A stretch of DNA of 64,000 bases, from NCBI RefSeq assembly GCF_039541115.1, contig NZ_BAABFP010000002.1:992001-1056000 (forward strand), given 5' to 3'. The stretch comes from Angustibacter luteus. GTDB lineage: Bacteria; Actinomycetota; Actinomycetes; Actinomycetales; Angustibacteraceae. The stretch's first letter is position 1, and every line of letters starts with the position of its first letter. Below the pieces are notes generated by a model. The model worked only from the letters and a program-made list of their open reading frames with translations. It made no database searches and was not told the origin of the DNA. Shown here one piece after another: positions 36,101-43,362 of this stretch. The translations under genes and the position numbers were made by a program.

Positions 36101-36813
36101 CGACGATCGACATGCCTGACCCCGTCCCGCTCGACCTGGTCCTGCAGCCCAAGGAGGAGTTCGTTCGTCGCGGCGACGGCGGACCCACGTCGACGGAGCC
36201 CGTCCGGCAGCGGATCTCCGTCGGAGGACCGATCTACCGCGGCATCGACGCGGACTCGACCGATGACCCAGAGCTGCGCCACTTCCTGGCCGAGGACGCC
36301 GCCGACTCCGACTTCTACCTCGTGCACCTCACCTGCACCCTGCGGCACGAGGACGACGAGCCGTTCACCGAGGTCCTCCTCGAGATCGACCTGGGCGAGT
36401 CCGGATCGGCGCCGGCACCGATCGCCTGGTCCATGCAGCCGGATCGCGTGACCGACGCGGTTGAGGTGTCCCGCACCGTCAGCCTCGGTCCGACCATGAA
36501 GATCCTCGGCGTCGGGGTCGAGGCCAGGGGAGAGGCCGGACGGACGCTGTCCCGGCAGGTGCCCTCGCTGGAGGCGCTCTACGAGCTCGAGTCCACCCCG
36601 AGCTGGGCGTTGTACCGCACCGAGTCGGTCGAGCTGCGCGGCCTCTACCGCTTCCACCTGGTCGTCCGCGCACCGAAGGATGCTGCCGTCACCGGCACCA
36701 CGAGCGTCGAGGCGAAGGTGCGCCGCAAGCTCCTCGGGGTCATCCCCTATCGCGCGGACCTCACCGCGGTGCCGGACGCGTTGTCCTTCACCTTGGGCGG
36801 GCGGGAGCCGTGA
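36097..36813 (+). CDS. Unrecognised protein in the CHAT operon (238 aa)
   Basis: Not recognised. It overlaps the CHAT gene by 4 bp (ATGA). The sequence is acidic and looks beta-rich: DSDFYLVHLTCTLRHEDDEP, FTEVLLEIDLGESG, then a conserved-looking P-I-A-W-S-M-Q-P-D-R-V and VELRGLYRFHLVVRAPKDAA. It ends with a basic patch VRRKLLGVIPYRADL. There is no signal peptide, membrane helix or Cys near the N-terminus of the sort seen in bacterial gasdermins. Being co-translated with a protease it may be a substrate, an inhibitor or a sensor; none of these is shown. Confidence 0.8.
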   Translation: MTTIDMPDPVPLDLVLQPKEEFVRRGDGGPTSTEPVRQRISVGGPIYRGIDADSTDDPELRHFLAEDAADSDFYLVHLTCTLRHEDDEPFTEVLLEIDLGESGSAPAPIAWSMQPDRVTDAVEVSRTVSLGPTMKILGVGVEARGEAGRTLSRQVPSLEALYELESTPSWALYRTESVELRGLYRFHLVVRAPKDAAVTGTTSVEAKVRRKLLGVIPYRADLTAVPDALSFTLGGREP

Positions 36814-37160
36814 GCACACCCGTCGACCCGTACGCGGTACCGGACGAGCTGGCTACCCGCTTCCTCGAGGTGAAGGCGATGGCCGAGGCCCTCACCGGTC
36901 CCGAGGCCGCGCAGTTCTTCGTGATGCTGACGTCCTACTCCCTGCACGGGATGGCTTACGGCGCAACGGCTCTCACGGTCTCCCGGACCGCGACCCCGAA
37001 CCTCGTCCAGACCCAGACCGGCTTCACCTGCGACGCCTCCTTCTCCCCCGACCTGCTGGCGCCCGCGACACTGCGAGCCGCCCGGATCGAGGGCGACCTG
37101 GCCACCGTCGCGCTCGAGGCCCGCCTGGAGGACATCATCCAGATCCTCCGCCTGGGCTGA
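36810..37160 (+). CDS. Unrecognised small protein in the CHAT operon (116 aa)
   Basis: Not recognised. It overlaps the 238-aa gene by 4 bp (GTGA) and ends the operon. The N-terminal half is helical (ELATRFLEVKAMAEALTGPEAAQFFVML), followed by TSYSLHGMAYGATALTVSRT, then a probable beta pair and a final LEARLEDIIQILRLG helix. It is soluble, with a single Cys. Strict coupling to the CHAT protease suggests a dedicated partner. Confidence 0.75.
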   Translation: MSTPVDPYAVPDELATRFLEVKAMAEALTGPEAAQFFVMLTSYSLHGMAYGATALTVSRTATPNLVQTQTGFTCDASFSPDLLAPATLRAARIEGDLATVALEARLEDIIQILRLG

Positions 37161-37183
37161 CCGCGGCGACGTCCCGGGGTCAG
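37157..37183. terminator. Hairpin across the convergent stops
   Basis: ctgaccgcgg and a partner ending ccggggtcag form a 10-bp stem with one mismatch and a 7-nt loop, covering the stop of the last CHAT-operon gene and reaching the stop of the convergent glycosylase gene. No T tract. Confidence 0.35.
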
Positions 37184-37998
37184 CGCTGCTCGCGCGAGCA
37201 CCACCACGTGGTGCGGGTACCGACAGTGCCCCGCTGCATCGCCGCCCCGCACCGCGGGCACCGCGCCCCGGCCTTGCGGAACGGCACCACCTCCAGCGTG
37301 TGCACGCCGCCACCCGCCACGGCCTCGGCGATCGTGGCGTGCACCGCTTCGTAGAGGCGGCGAACCTGGGGGCGGGTCAGCGAGTCGACCGGACGACGGG
37401 GATCGACCCGCGCGTGCCACAGCAGCTGGTCGGCCAGCAGGTTCCCGACCCCGGCCAGCGCGTTCTGATCGAGCAGGCGCGCCTTCACCGGCGCGGTGCC
37501 GCGGCTGAGCAGCGCCCGGAACTCCTCCCAGGTCACCTCGGCGGCGTCCGGGCCGAGCCCCTCGACGTCCGGGTCGAGCCGCACCCGGCCAAGCCGACGC
37601 GGGTCGACGAGCAGCAGGCCGCCGCCGTCGGCGAACGACAGCGCGAACCGGGTGAACCGCTGGTCGCCCTGCTCGCGGCCACGCTGCCAGTAGTCACCAC
37701 CGTCGTTCTCCTGGCCGTCCGGCGCGACCGCCACGATCTTGCCGGACATCCCCAGGTGCAGGCCGAGGACCGGTCCCGGCGTGCGGGAGCGCCCCGCCCC
37801 CGACGTCTCGCACCACATCGTCTTCCCGCGCCGGTGCGCGGCGGTCAGGCGGCGGCCCACCATCGCCGCCCGGATGTCGCCCGGTCGGTGCGGTCGGCAC
37901 TCGTACGTGTCGGTGTCGTCCACGTCCACGATCCGGCGCCCGAGCGCGAGCTCGGCGATCACCGCACGGGCGGACTCGACCTCGGGCAGCTCGGGCAC
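37180..37998 (-). CDS. Fpg/Nei-family DNA glycosylase
   Basis: A 272-residue base-excision repair glycosylase/AP lyase starting at GTG 37998 so that Pro2-Glu3 (PELPEVE) are at the N-terminus as catalysis requires. A Lys follows in AAHRRGKTMWCE near residue 58, and the H2TH region reads KARLLDQNALAGVGNLLADQLLWHARVDPRRP. The C-terminal zinc finger starts CPRCGAAMQRGT but ends TTWWCSREQR, so the fourth Cys ligand is replaced by Glu. It removes oxidised bases; whether it is Fpg- or Nei-like in specificity is unclear. The longer upstream frame overlaps the MerR gene. Confidence 0.9.
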   Translation of the reverse strand: MPELPEVESARAVIAELALGRRIVDVDDTDTYECRPHRPGDIRAAMVGRRLTAAHRRGKTMWCETSGAGRSRTPGPVLGLHLGMSGKIVAVAPDGQENDGGDYWQRGREQGDQRFTRFALSFADGGGLLLVDPRRLGRVRLDPDVEGLGPDAAEVTWEEFRALLSRGTAPVKARLLDQNALAGVGNLLADQLLWHARVDPRRPVDSLTRPQVRRLYEAVHATIAEAVAGGGVHTLEVVPFRKAGARCPRCGAAMQRGTVGTRTTWWCSREQR

Positions 37999-38065
37999 GG
38001 GTTCGAGGGTACGGCCGCTCTCGCCGACCCGCTCGCGACCGTGACCCCAGCCGGGACGGCTCGAA

Positions 38066-38842
38066 TCACGGCGTGGAGCGGATGCGGCGGGCCTCCTCGA
38101 CGAACTCGGCGAGCTCACGCCACGGCCCGGCCACCGCCTGCGACTCCCCCGACAGCGCCGCCGGTTCCTGTCGCCACGCGGCGCGGACCGCCGCACCGGC
38201 ACCCCTACCGTCGCCCGTCCCGAACCGGGCGGACAGCTCCTGCATACGCGCCACGACCTGTTGGACCGCGGCGGAGTCCGGCGCCGCACCCGAACGCCGC
38301 AGCTCCTCCGCGCGGCGGTACAGCTGCGGCCACTCGACCTCGAGGAGGTACGGCAACGCTGGCCCGACCGCGGCGGCGCCCTCGGCCACGCGCTCGCGCT
38401 CCTGCTCGCTCAGCTCCCGGGCGACCGCGTCGTCCGCGCCGCGGGCGGCCCGCACCAGCGCGAGCAGCTCCGCCGGGTTGGCGAGGTCCGCCCGGCCGTC
38501 CGCGCCTTCGTCGGTGTCCAGGACGGCGGCCAGCCGCGAACGCAGCCCGACCAGTGCCGTCACCGCGCGGTCGACCTGGGCCACCTGGTCGGTGAGCAGC
38601 CGGCGGACGTCCACGCCGCCGTCCAGGCTGCGCCGGATCGCGTCCAGCGACATGCCGAACCCGCGCAAGGTGAGGACGACGTACAGCCGGGCCAGGTCGT
38701 CCTCGGTGTATCGGCGGCGGCCGCCCATGCTGTGCCGACTCGGGCGCAGGACGCCGAGCTCGTCCCAGTGGTGCAACGTGCGCACCGTGATGCCACTCGT
38801 CTCGGCCACCTCGCCGACCGACCACGTCCTGTTGGTGTCCAT
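38066..38842 (-). CDS. MerR-family regulator with TipAS-like effector domain
   Basis: A 258-residue regulator starting at ATG 38842 (MDTNRTWSVGEVAETSGITVRTLHHWDELGVLRPSRHS). The winged-helix MerR domain takes residues 5-75, a coiled-coil dimerisation helix (VDRAVTALVGLRSRLAAVLD) follows to about 115, and the C-terminus (LEVEWPQLYRRAEELRRSG, FGTGDGRGAG) resembles TipAS antibiotic-recognition domains. Its own promoter carries a MerR-type element, so it is probably autoregulated and ligand-activated. Confidence 0.88.
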   Translation of the reverse strand: MDTNRTWSVGEVAETSGITVRTLHHWDELGVLRPSRHSMGGRRRYTEDDLARLYVVLTLRGFGMSLDAIRRSLDGGVDVRRLLTDQVAQVDRAVTALVGLRSRLAAVLDTDEGADGRADLANPAELLALVRAARGADDAVARELSEQERERVAEGAAAVGPALPYLLEVEWPQLYRRAEELRRSGAAPDSAAVQQVVARMQELSARFGTGDGRGAGAAVRAAWRQEPAALSGESQAVAGPWRELAEFVEEARRIRSTP

Positions 38843-38849
38843 GCAGTCG

Positions 38850-38880
38850 AGTCTGCGACCTCACGTCGCGTGACGTGCAA
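38850..38880 (-). promoter_or_regulatory. TipA-like promoter with 19-bp spacer
   Basis: On the minus strand TTGCAC (38875-38880) and CAGACT (38850-38855) are separated by exactly 19 bp, the long spacer typical of MerR-activated promoters. The spacer contains the inverted repeat cacgtc-gcgt-gacgtg (38862-38877), close to published TipA-family operators. Confidence 0.8.
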
Positions 38881-38934
38881 GCCCTTCGTCGCACTTCCGC
38901 GCGGGCAGCCATCACGTCGCGGATTCATGGGGAC

Positions 38935-39819
38935 TCAAGCCCGCGCCGTCGTCGAAGGGAGCCCGACCAGGTCGGCGCTCGCGTGCCAGAGCCACACCGC
39001 GGCGGCCTCGTCATAGCTGCGCTTGGACGAGGCCTTCACGCGGCGGTTGACGAAGTAGCGGCCACTCACCGTCTCGAGCTCGGGATCGGAGGCGAGGTGG
39101 ACGGGTGTCACGGCTCCCTGAGCGGGCGACTTCATCACCGGGCGCACGAGCGGGACCAGCCACCGCTGGAGGCGGCCGGGGTCGTCGGCTCCGAACGACG
39201 TGCTGACGACGCCAGGGTGCAGCGCGTTGGCGGTGACTCCGGAGCCAGCCGCACGGCGGGCGAGCTCGTGGCTGAACATCACGTTGGCGAGCTTGGACTG
39301 GTTGTAGGCCCGTGCTCCGGAGTACGCACGTTCGCCTTGCAGGTCGTCGAAGTCGATGCGACCCATTCCATGGGCGTTGGAGGCAACGGTGACGACGCGC
39401 GCGGGCGCGCTGAGCGTGAGCCGGTCCAGGAGCAGGTGGGTGAGCAGGAACGGCGCGAGGTGGTTGAGGGCGAACGTGCGCTCCAGGCCGTCGTCCGTGA
39501 GGTGGCGGTTGTGCCAGTACCCGCCGACGTTGTTGACCAGGACGTCGACCCGCGGCAGCGCCGCCAGCACCTCGACAGCCAGACGGCGCACCTCCACCTG
39601 GCTCGACAGGTCCGCGAGGAACACCTCCACTCGCTGGCCGCCGGCCGTGCGGATCTCCTGGGCCGCTGCCTCCGCTCGCCCGCGATGCCTGCCGGTGATC
39701 GCCACGCGGGCTCCCTGGGAAGCCAGTGCCAGAGCGATCGACATCCCGATGCCGGAGGTGCTCCCGGTGATCAGCACCGTCTTGCCGGCCATCGGCCCAC
39801 GTCCGTGGGTCCCCTCCAT
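38935..39819 (-). CDS. SDR-family NAD(P)-dependent oxidoreductase
   Basis: A 294-residue short-chain dehydrogenase of the retinol-dehydrogenase-like (WWOX/RDH) kind starting at ATG 39819. The cofactor loop is TVLITGSTSGIGMSIA, NNVG replaces NNAG in DVLVNNVGGYW, the catalytic Tyr-x3-Lys is in ARAYNQSKLANVMF, and LHPGVVSTSF follows. It is 26 bp downstream of the ABC permease and may share its transcript. An upstream extension of the frame is antisense over the permease and was not used. Substrate unknown. Confidence 0.88.
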   Translation of the reverse strand: MEGTHGRGPMAGKTVLITGSTSGIGMSIALALASQGARVAITGRHRGRAEAAAQEIRTAGGQRVEVFLADLSSQVEVRRLAVEVLAALPRVDVLVNNVGGYWHNRHLTDDGLERTFALNHLAPFLLTHLLLDRLTLSAPARVVTVASNAHGMGRIDFDDLQGERAYSGARAYNQSKLANVMFSHELARRAAGSGVTANALHPGVVSTSFGADDPGRLQRWLVPLVRPVMKSPAQGAVTPVHLASDPELETVSGRYFVNRRVKASSKRSYDEAAAVWLWHASADLVGLPSTTARA

Positions 39820-39845
39820 GGCGCGCTCCTTCGGATGCTGGTGGG

Positions 39846-40649
39846 CTACTTGACCTCTGCGCGGGTGGAGAGAGCGACCCCGATGGCCAGCGGGATGACC
39901 AGCCAGACGACGCCGGTGACGGCGATGTTGGCCCACTGCTCGCCGGTCAAGGACGTGTCGAAGACGAAGAGTCCGGCCTGGGCGAACTGGATGTCGATCC
40001 AGGGCTGCAGGGTGTGGAACCAGTGCTGGCTGGTGGCGAGCAGGCCGAAGACGGTGGGGATGAGGAAGGTGTAGATGAAGTAGGTGACGATGGCGCCGGT
40101 CGAGTTGCGGATCAGGACGCCGAGCATGAAGCCGATGAGCAGGCTCAGGACCATGCCCAGGACGTAGTACAGGCACTGGATCATGGTCACGTCCCAGACC
40201 AGCGGGGCGCTGGTGAGTGCGGCGCCGAGCAGGTTGCCGAGCGCACCGACGGCGAAGGTCAGTGCCATGGCGGCAATCGCGATGATGACTGACGCGATGG
40301 CCTTGGCGCCGATGATCCGGTTGCGATGCGGGACAAGGGTGAACGTGGTGAGGCCGGTGCGCTGGCTCCACTCGCTGGTGACGGCCAGGATCGCGATCAG
40401 CGGCAGGATGATCACCACCGGGAAGCGGATGGCGGTCGCGAAGGTGGAGTAGGTCATCTGGTCGTCCGGGGCGAACAGGATGACGCCGATCGTGGCCAGC
40501 ACGGCAGAGATCCCGATGCTCGCGATCAGCCAGAAGCCGGAGCGGGTGTCGAACATCTTGCGGAGCTCGACCCCGGTGATCCGGGTCAGCGGCATCGTGG
40601 CGACGGAGGCTCGAGGGGCGTGGACGGCGCCGACCGCGATGGCGGTCAT
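39846..40649 (-). CDS. ABC-2 type transporter permease
   Basis: A 267-residue membrane protein with six hydrophobic segments. The opening VELRKMFDTRSGFWLIASIGI and SEWSQRTGLTTFTLVPHRNRIIGAKAIA are the standard N-terminal features of ABC-2 permeases that work with a separate ATPase. The remaining helices are VIIAIAAMALTFAVGALGNLLGA, CLYYVLGMVLSLLIGFMLGVLI and IAVTGVVWLVIPLAIGVAL. It overlaps the ATPase by 4 bp. Cargo is unknown; such pairs export drugs, peptides or lipids. Confidence 0.87.
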   Translation of the reverse strand: MTAIAVGAVHAPRASVATMPLTRITGVELRKMFDTRSGFWLIASIGISAVLATIGVILFAPDDQMTYSTFATAIRFPVVIILPLIAILAVTSEWSQRTGLTTFTLVPHRNRIIGAKAIASVIIAIAAMALTFAVGALGNLLGAALTSAPLVWDVTMIQCLYYVLGMVLSLLIGFMLGVLIRNSTGAIVTYFIYTFLIPTVFGLLATSQHWFHTLQPWIDIQFAQAGLFVFDTSLTGEQWANIAVTGVVWLVIPLAIGVALSTRAEVK

Positions 40650-41569
40650 GCCACGGCCGCTTCGGGTCGGGTGGCGGGAGGGCCCTCGCGTTGGCTGGCG
40701 GAGGTCAGCTCGAGGAACATCTCCTCCAGGCCGGCTCCCTCGGCGGCCCGCAGCTCGGTGAGCGCGATGCCTGCGTCCAGGGCGACCTGGCCGACGAGGG
40801 CGGCGTCGGCGTCGGTGCGCACGGCGCCGTCCCCGGTCGGGCTGGCGACCAGGCCCCGCTCGTGCAGGGCCATCCCGAGCGCTGGCATGTTGGTGGCCCG
40901 CACGATGGTGCCGGCCGCCTGCAGCAGCTCGGTCTTGGTGCCTCGCGAGACGATGCGGCCGAGCCCGATCATCACGATGTCGTCGGCGATGACCTCGATC
41001 TCGTGCAGCAGGTGCGAGGAGAGCAGGACGGTTCCACCGCGGTCGGCGTAGCCGCGCAGCAGGTCACGCATCCACCGGATGCCGGCCGGGTCCAGACCGT
41101 TGGCCGGCTCGTCCAGGATCAGCACCTCGGGATCGCCGATCAGGGCGGTCGCGATGCCCAGTCGCTGTCGCATCCCCAGGGAGTACTCGCCCACTCGGCG
41201 GGAGGCCTCGTCCGGGGTGAGGCTGACGACCTCGAGCATGTCCTCGACGGTGTGCCGCGGCAGTCCCATGTAGCGCTGGGCCAGGGTCAGGATCTCCCGA
41301 CCGGTGCGCCCGGCGTGCTGCGCCGAGGCATCCAGCAGCACCCCTACCTCGAGACCTGGGTTCGGCAGGTCCGAGAACTGGCGACCGGAGACCGTGACGG
41401 TTCCAGAGGTGGCTCTGGTCAGCCCGACCATGATCCGCATGGTGGTGGACTTCCCGGCGCCGTTGGGACCGAGGAAGCCAGTCACCCGGCCGGGGGAGGC
41501 GGTGAAGGAGACGTCGTCCACGGCGAGGACGGTGCCGTACTTCTTGGTCAGTCCTTCGACGGTGATCAC
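40646..41569 (-). CDS. ABC transporter ATP-binding protein
   Basis: A 307-residue ATPase. Walker A is GPNGAGKST (residues 34-42), Q-loop and signature EYSLGMRQRLGIATALIGDP, Walker B VLILDEPANGLDP, H-loop LLSSHLLHEIE. The C-terminal extension (VRATNMPALGMALHERGLVASPTGDGAVRT, LEEMFLELTS) is that of DrrA/CcmA-type exporters. It is in an operon with the DUF4386 protein upstream (57 bp) and the permease downstream. Confidence 0.92.
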   Translation of the reverse strand: MITVEGLTKKYGTVLAVDDVSFTASPGRVTGFLGPNGAGKSTTMRIMVGLTRATSGTVTVSGRQFSDLPNPGLEVGVLLDASAQHAGRTGREILTLAQRYMGLPRHTVEDMLEVVSLTPDEASRRVGEYSLGMRQRLGIATALIGDPEVLILDEPANGLDPAGIRWMRDLLRGYADRGGTVLLSSHLLHEIEVIADDIVMIGLGRIVSRGTKTELLQAAGTIVRATNMPALGMALHERGLVASPTGDGAVRTDADAALVGQVALDAGIALTELRAAEGAGLEEMFLELTSASQREGPPATRPEAAVA

Positions 41570-41626
41570 GGACGACCCCTCCTAACGGAGGTGTGAGGAG
41601 CTGCCAACTACCTGGACGGAGTCTGG

Positions 41627-42391
41627 TCAGCCGACGGGCATCGGCTCCGGCCGAGCCTCGGGCAGCTCGCCGGGCAGCACAGCCGGCGGGGCGGGGGGCG
41701 AAGCCATGTCCGCGGTGAGCGGGGAGGGGTTGAAGCCCTTGAAGGTCATCCAGAGCCCGAACGTCAGCTCCCACAGGGCGATGAGCAGGGCGAGGAAGAA
41801 CGCCGCCGGCGAGAACTGGTCGAAGACGCCGAACATGGTGCACAGCACCGAGATCAGCAGCAGCGGGGAGCCGATCAGCCCCATGGTGGGGATGATCCGG
41901 GGCACCAGACGGGACTGGTACATGACGCTGCCGATGAGCAGTGCGCTCAGGGCGGGCATGAGCCCGGGTCCGAGCAGCACGGTCCAGTCCCGCAGGGCGA
42001 CCAGCGCCTGGCCGCTGGTGACCAGCGACCCGGTGTCCGCTCCGGCCCTGCCGGCCACGTCCTGGCGCACCGTCACGATCGCCATGAGGGCGACGATGCC
42101 GCTGAAGATGATGGCGGCCTCCATCACCCGGGTGGTGACGAAGCCGAGCGCGCGGGCCTCGCTCTGTCGTTTGGCGACCGGGAAGAGGACGACGGCCGTG
42201 CCGACGCCGGCGAGGGCGTTGATCACGTCCAGCACGCACCCGAGGATGACCCGGTTGTCGCTGCCCGAGCCGAGGATGTAGTCGGAGTGGTTCAGCACCG
42301 GGTTCAGCAGGATGACCGCCGGGATGCTGGCGACGAAGGTGACTAGGTAGAGCACGCCCGCGATGAGGGCGACCCGTCGGATGGGACTCAT
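41627..42391 (-). CDS. DUF4386-like membrane protein
   Basis: A 254-residue protein starting at ATG 42391 (MSPIRRVALIAGVLYLVTFVASIPA) with about six helices and a Pro-rich tail. It matches DUF4386 by the R-x-A-x-x-x-G-x-x-Y-L opening, LGCVLDVINALAGVGTAVVLFPVAKRQSEARALGF and MYQSRLVPRIIPTMGLIGSPLLLIS. The family has no known function but often sits beside TetR regulators. It is divergent from a TetR gene with two matching palindromes between, and is the first gene of the DUF4386-ABC-SDR run. Confidence 0.82.
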   Translation of the reverse strand: MSPIRRVALIAGVLYLVTFVASIPAVILLNPVLNHSDYILGSGSDNRVILGCVLDVINALAGVGTAVVLFPVAKRQSEARALGFVTTRVMEAAIIFSGIVALMAIVTVRQDVAGRAGADTGSLVTSGQALVALRDWTVLLGPGLMPALSALLIGSVMYQSRLVPRIIPTMGLIGSPLLLISVLCTMFGVFDQFSPAAFFLALLIALWELTFGLWMTFKGFNPSPLTADMASPPAPPAVLPGELPEARPEPMPVG

Positions 42392-42416
42392 GTGGAACCA
42401 CCTGCTCAACACATGC

Positions 42417-42433
42417 GGTGTACGGCGTACACC
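42417..42433. promoter_or_regulatory. TetR-type operator 1
   Basis: ggtgtac-ggc-gtacacc is a perfect 7-3-7 palindrome, between the DUF4386 and TetR starts. A near-identical copy lies 35 bp to the right (centre to centre). Confidence 0.75.
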
Positions 42434-42451
42434 TGGCATCTCGCAAGGTAC

Positions 42452-42468
42452 GGTTTACGCTGTACACC
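42452..42468. promoter_or_regulatory. TetR-type operator 2
   Basis: ggtttac-gct-gtacacc repeats the 7-3-7 palindrome of operator 1 with one mismatch between arms. It is 44 bp before the TetR ATG, so one site can serve each divergent promoter. Confidence 0.7.
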
Positions 42469-42512
42469 TGTCAAGGGCGGCCCCTCGGCCACCTCGAGAG
42501 GAGGGGCAGCAG

Positions 42513-43244
42513 ATGGCTCAGCCGACTGAGGCGGCCCGGCGCGTCCCGCTCAACAAGGACCGGGTGCTGGAGGCCGCCGTCGCGTTCGCCGACGACGCCG
42601 GGATCGAGTCGCTCAGCATGCGCAACCTCGCCCAGGGGCTGGGGGTGGTTCCGATGGCCCTGTACAAGCACGTCGCGAACAAGGAGGAGCTGCTGGACGG
42701 CATGGTCGACGTCATCGTGACCGAGATCGAGCCGGCGGTCGCCACGACGGACTGGCGCACCGCCGTCCGGCAGCGTGTCCTGTCCGCCCGACAGGCACTG
42801 CTGCGTCACCCCTGGGCGTCTCGCGTCATCGAGACGCGCACGTCGCCGACGCCCCTGGTCCTGGCCTACCTGGACTCGATGATCGGGCTGTTCCGGGCCG
42901 GCGGGTTCTCCATCGACCTGACCCACCACGTCATGCATGCCCTCGGCAGCCGCATGTGGGGTTTCACGCAAGAGGTGTTCGACGCCGCACAGACCTCGGA
43001 GAGTGTCGATCCACGAGTTCAGGCGGCGATGATCGACCAGATGGGCGGCCGGTACCCGCACATCGCGGAGCTCGCCATGGGCGCCTCCCACGAAGGGTGG
43101 TCCGTCGTGGGGCCGGGGTGCGACGACCAGTACGAGTTCGAGTTCGCACTCGACCTGCTGCTCGACGGATTCGAACGCCTCCACCACCAGGGCTGGACCT
43201 CGACCCGGCCACTCGCCCCAAGCGTCCCGGAACGTCGGGTCTAG
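42513..43244 (+). CDS. TetR-family regulator (TetR_C_1 type)
   Basis: A 243-residue regulator starting at ATG 42513 (MAQPTEAARRVPLNKDRV) behind a gaggggc ribosome-binding site. The helix-turn-helix is VLEAAVAFADDAGIESLSMRNLAQGLGVVPMALYKHVANKEELLDGMVD; the C-terminal domain has HHVMHALGSRMWGFTQEVFD and QYEFEFALDLLLDGFERL, as in TetR-class-D-like tetracycline-repressor relatives. It probably represses the divergent DUF4386/ABC operon. The frame extends upstream through both operators, which rules out a longer start. Confidence 0.9.
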   Translation: MAQPTEAARRVPLNKDRVLEAAVAFADDAGIESLSMRNLAQGLGVVPMALYKHVANKEELLDGMVDVIVTEIEPAVATTDWRTAVRQRVLSARQALLRHPWASRVIETRTSPTPLVLAYLDSMIGLFRAGGFSIDLTHHVMHALGSRMWGFTQEVFDAAQTSESVDPRVQAAMIDQMGGRYPHIAELAMGASHEGWSVVGPGCDDQYEFEFALDLLLDGFERLHHQGWTSTRPLAPSVPERRV

Positions 43245-43362
43245 CCCGACCGTCGGCCCCGCACCGTCCGGAGGGTCTACTGTCCAGCTGACGGCACGTG
43301 CCCCAAGTGCAGACGGCTGTACTCGCGCGACGCCAGTGCAGCGAATCGAGTCCATCGTGACG

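Noticed and set aside
36097-36813. Bacterial gasdermin as partner of the CHAT protease
   Set aside because: No N-terminal Cys/lipidation pattern and no amphipathic pore-forming strands that I can recognise; resemblance is only in size and gene order.
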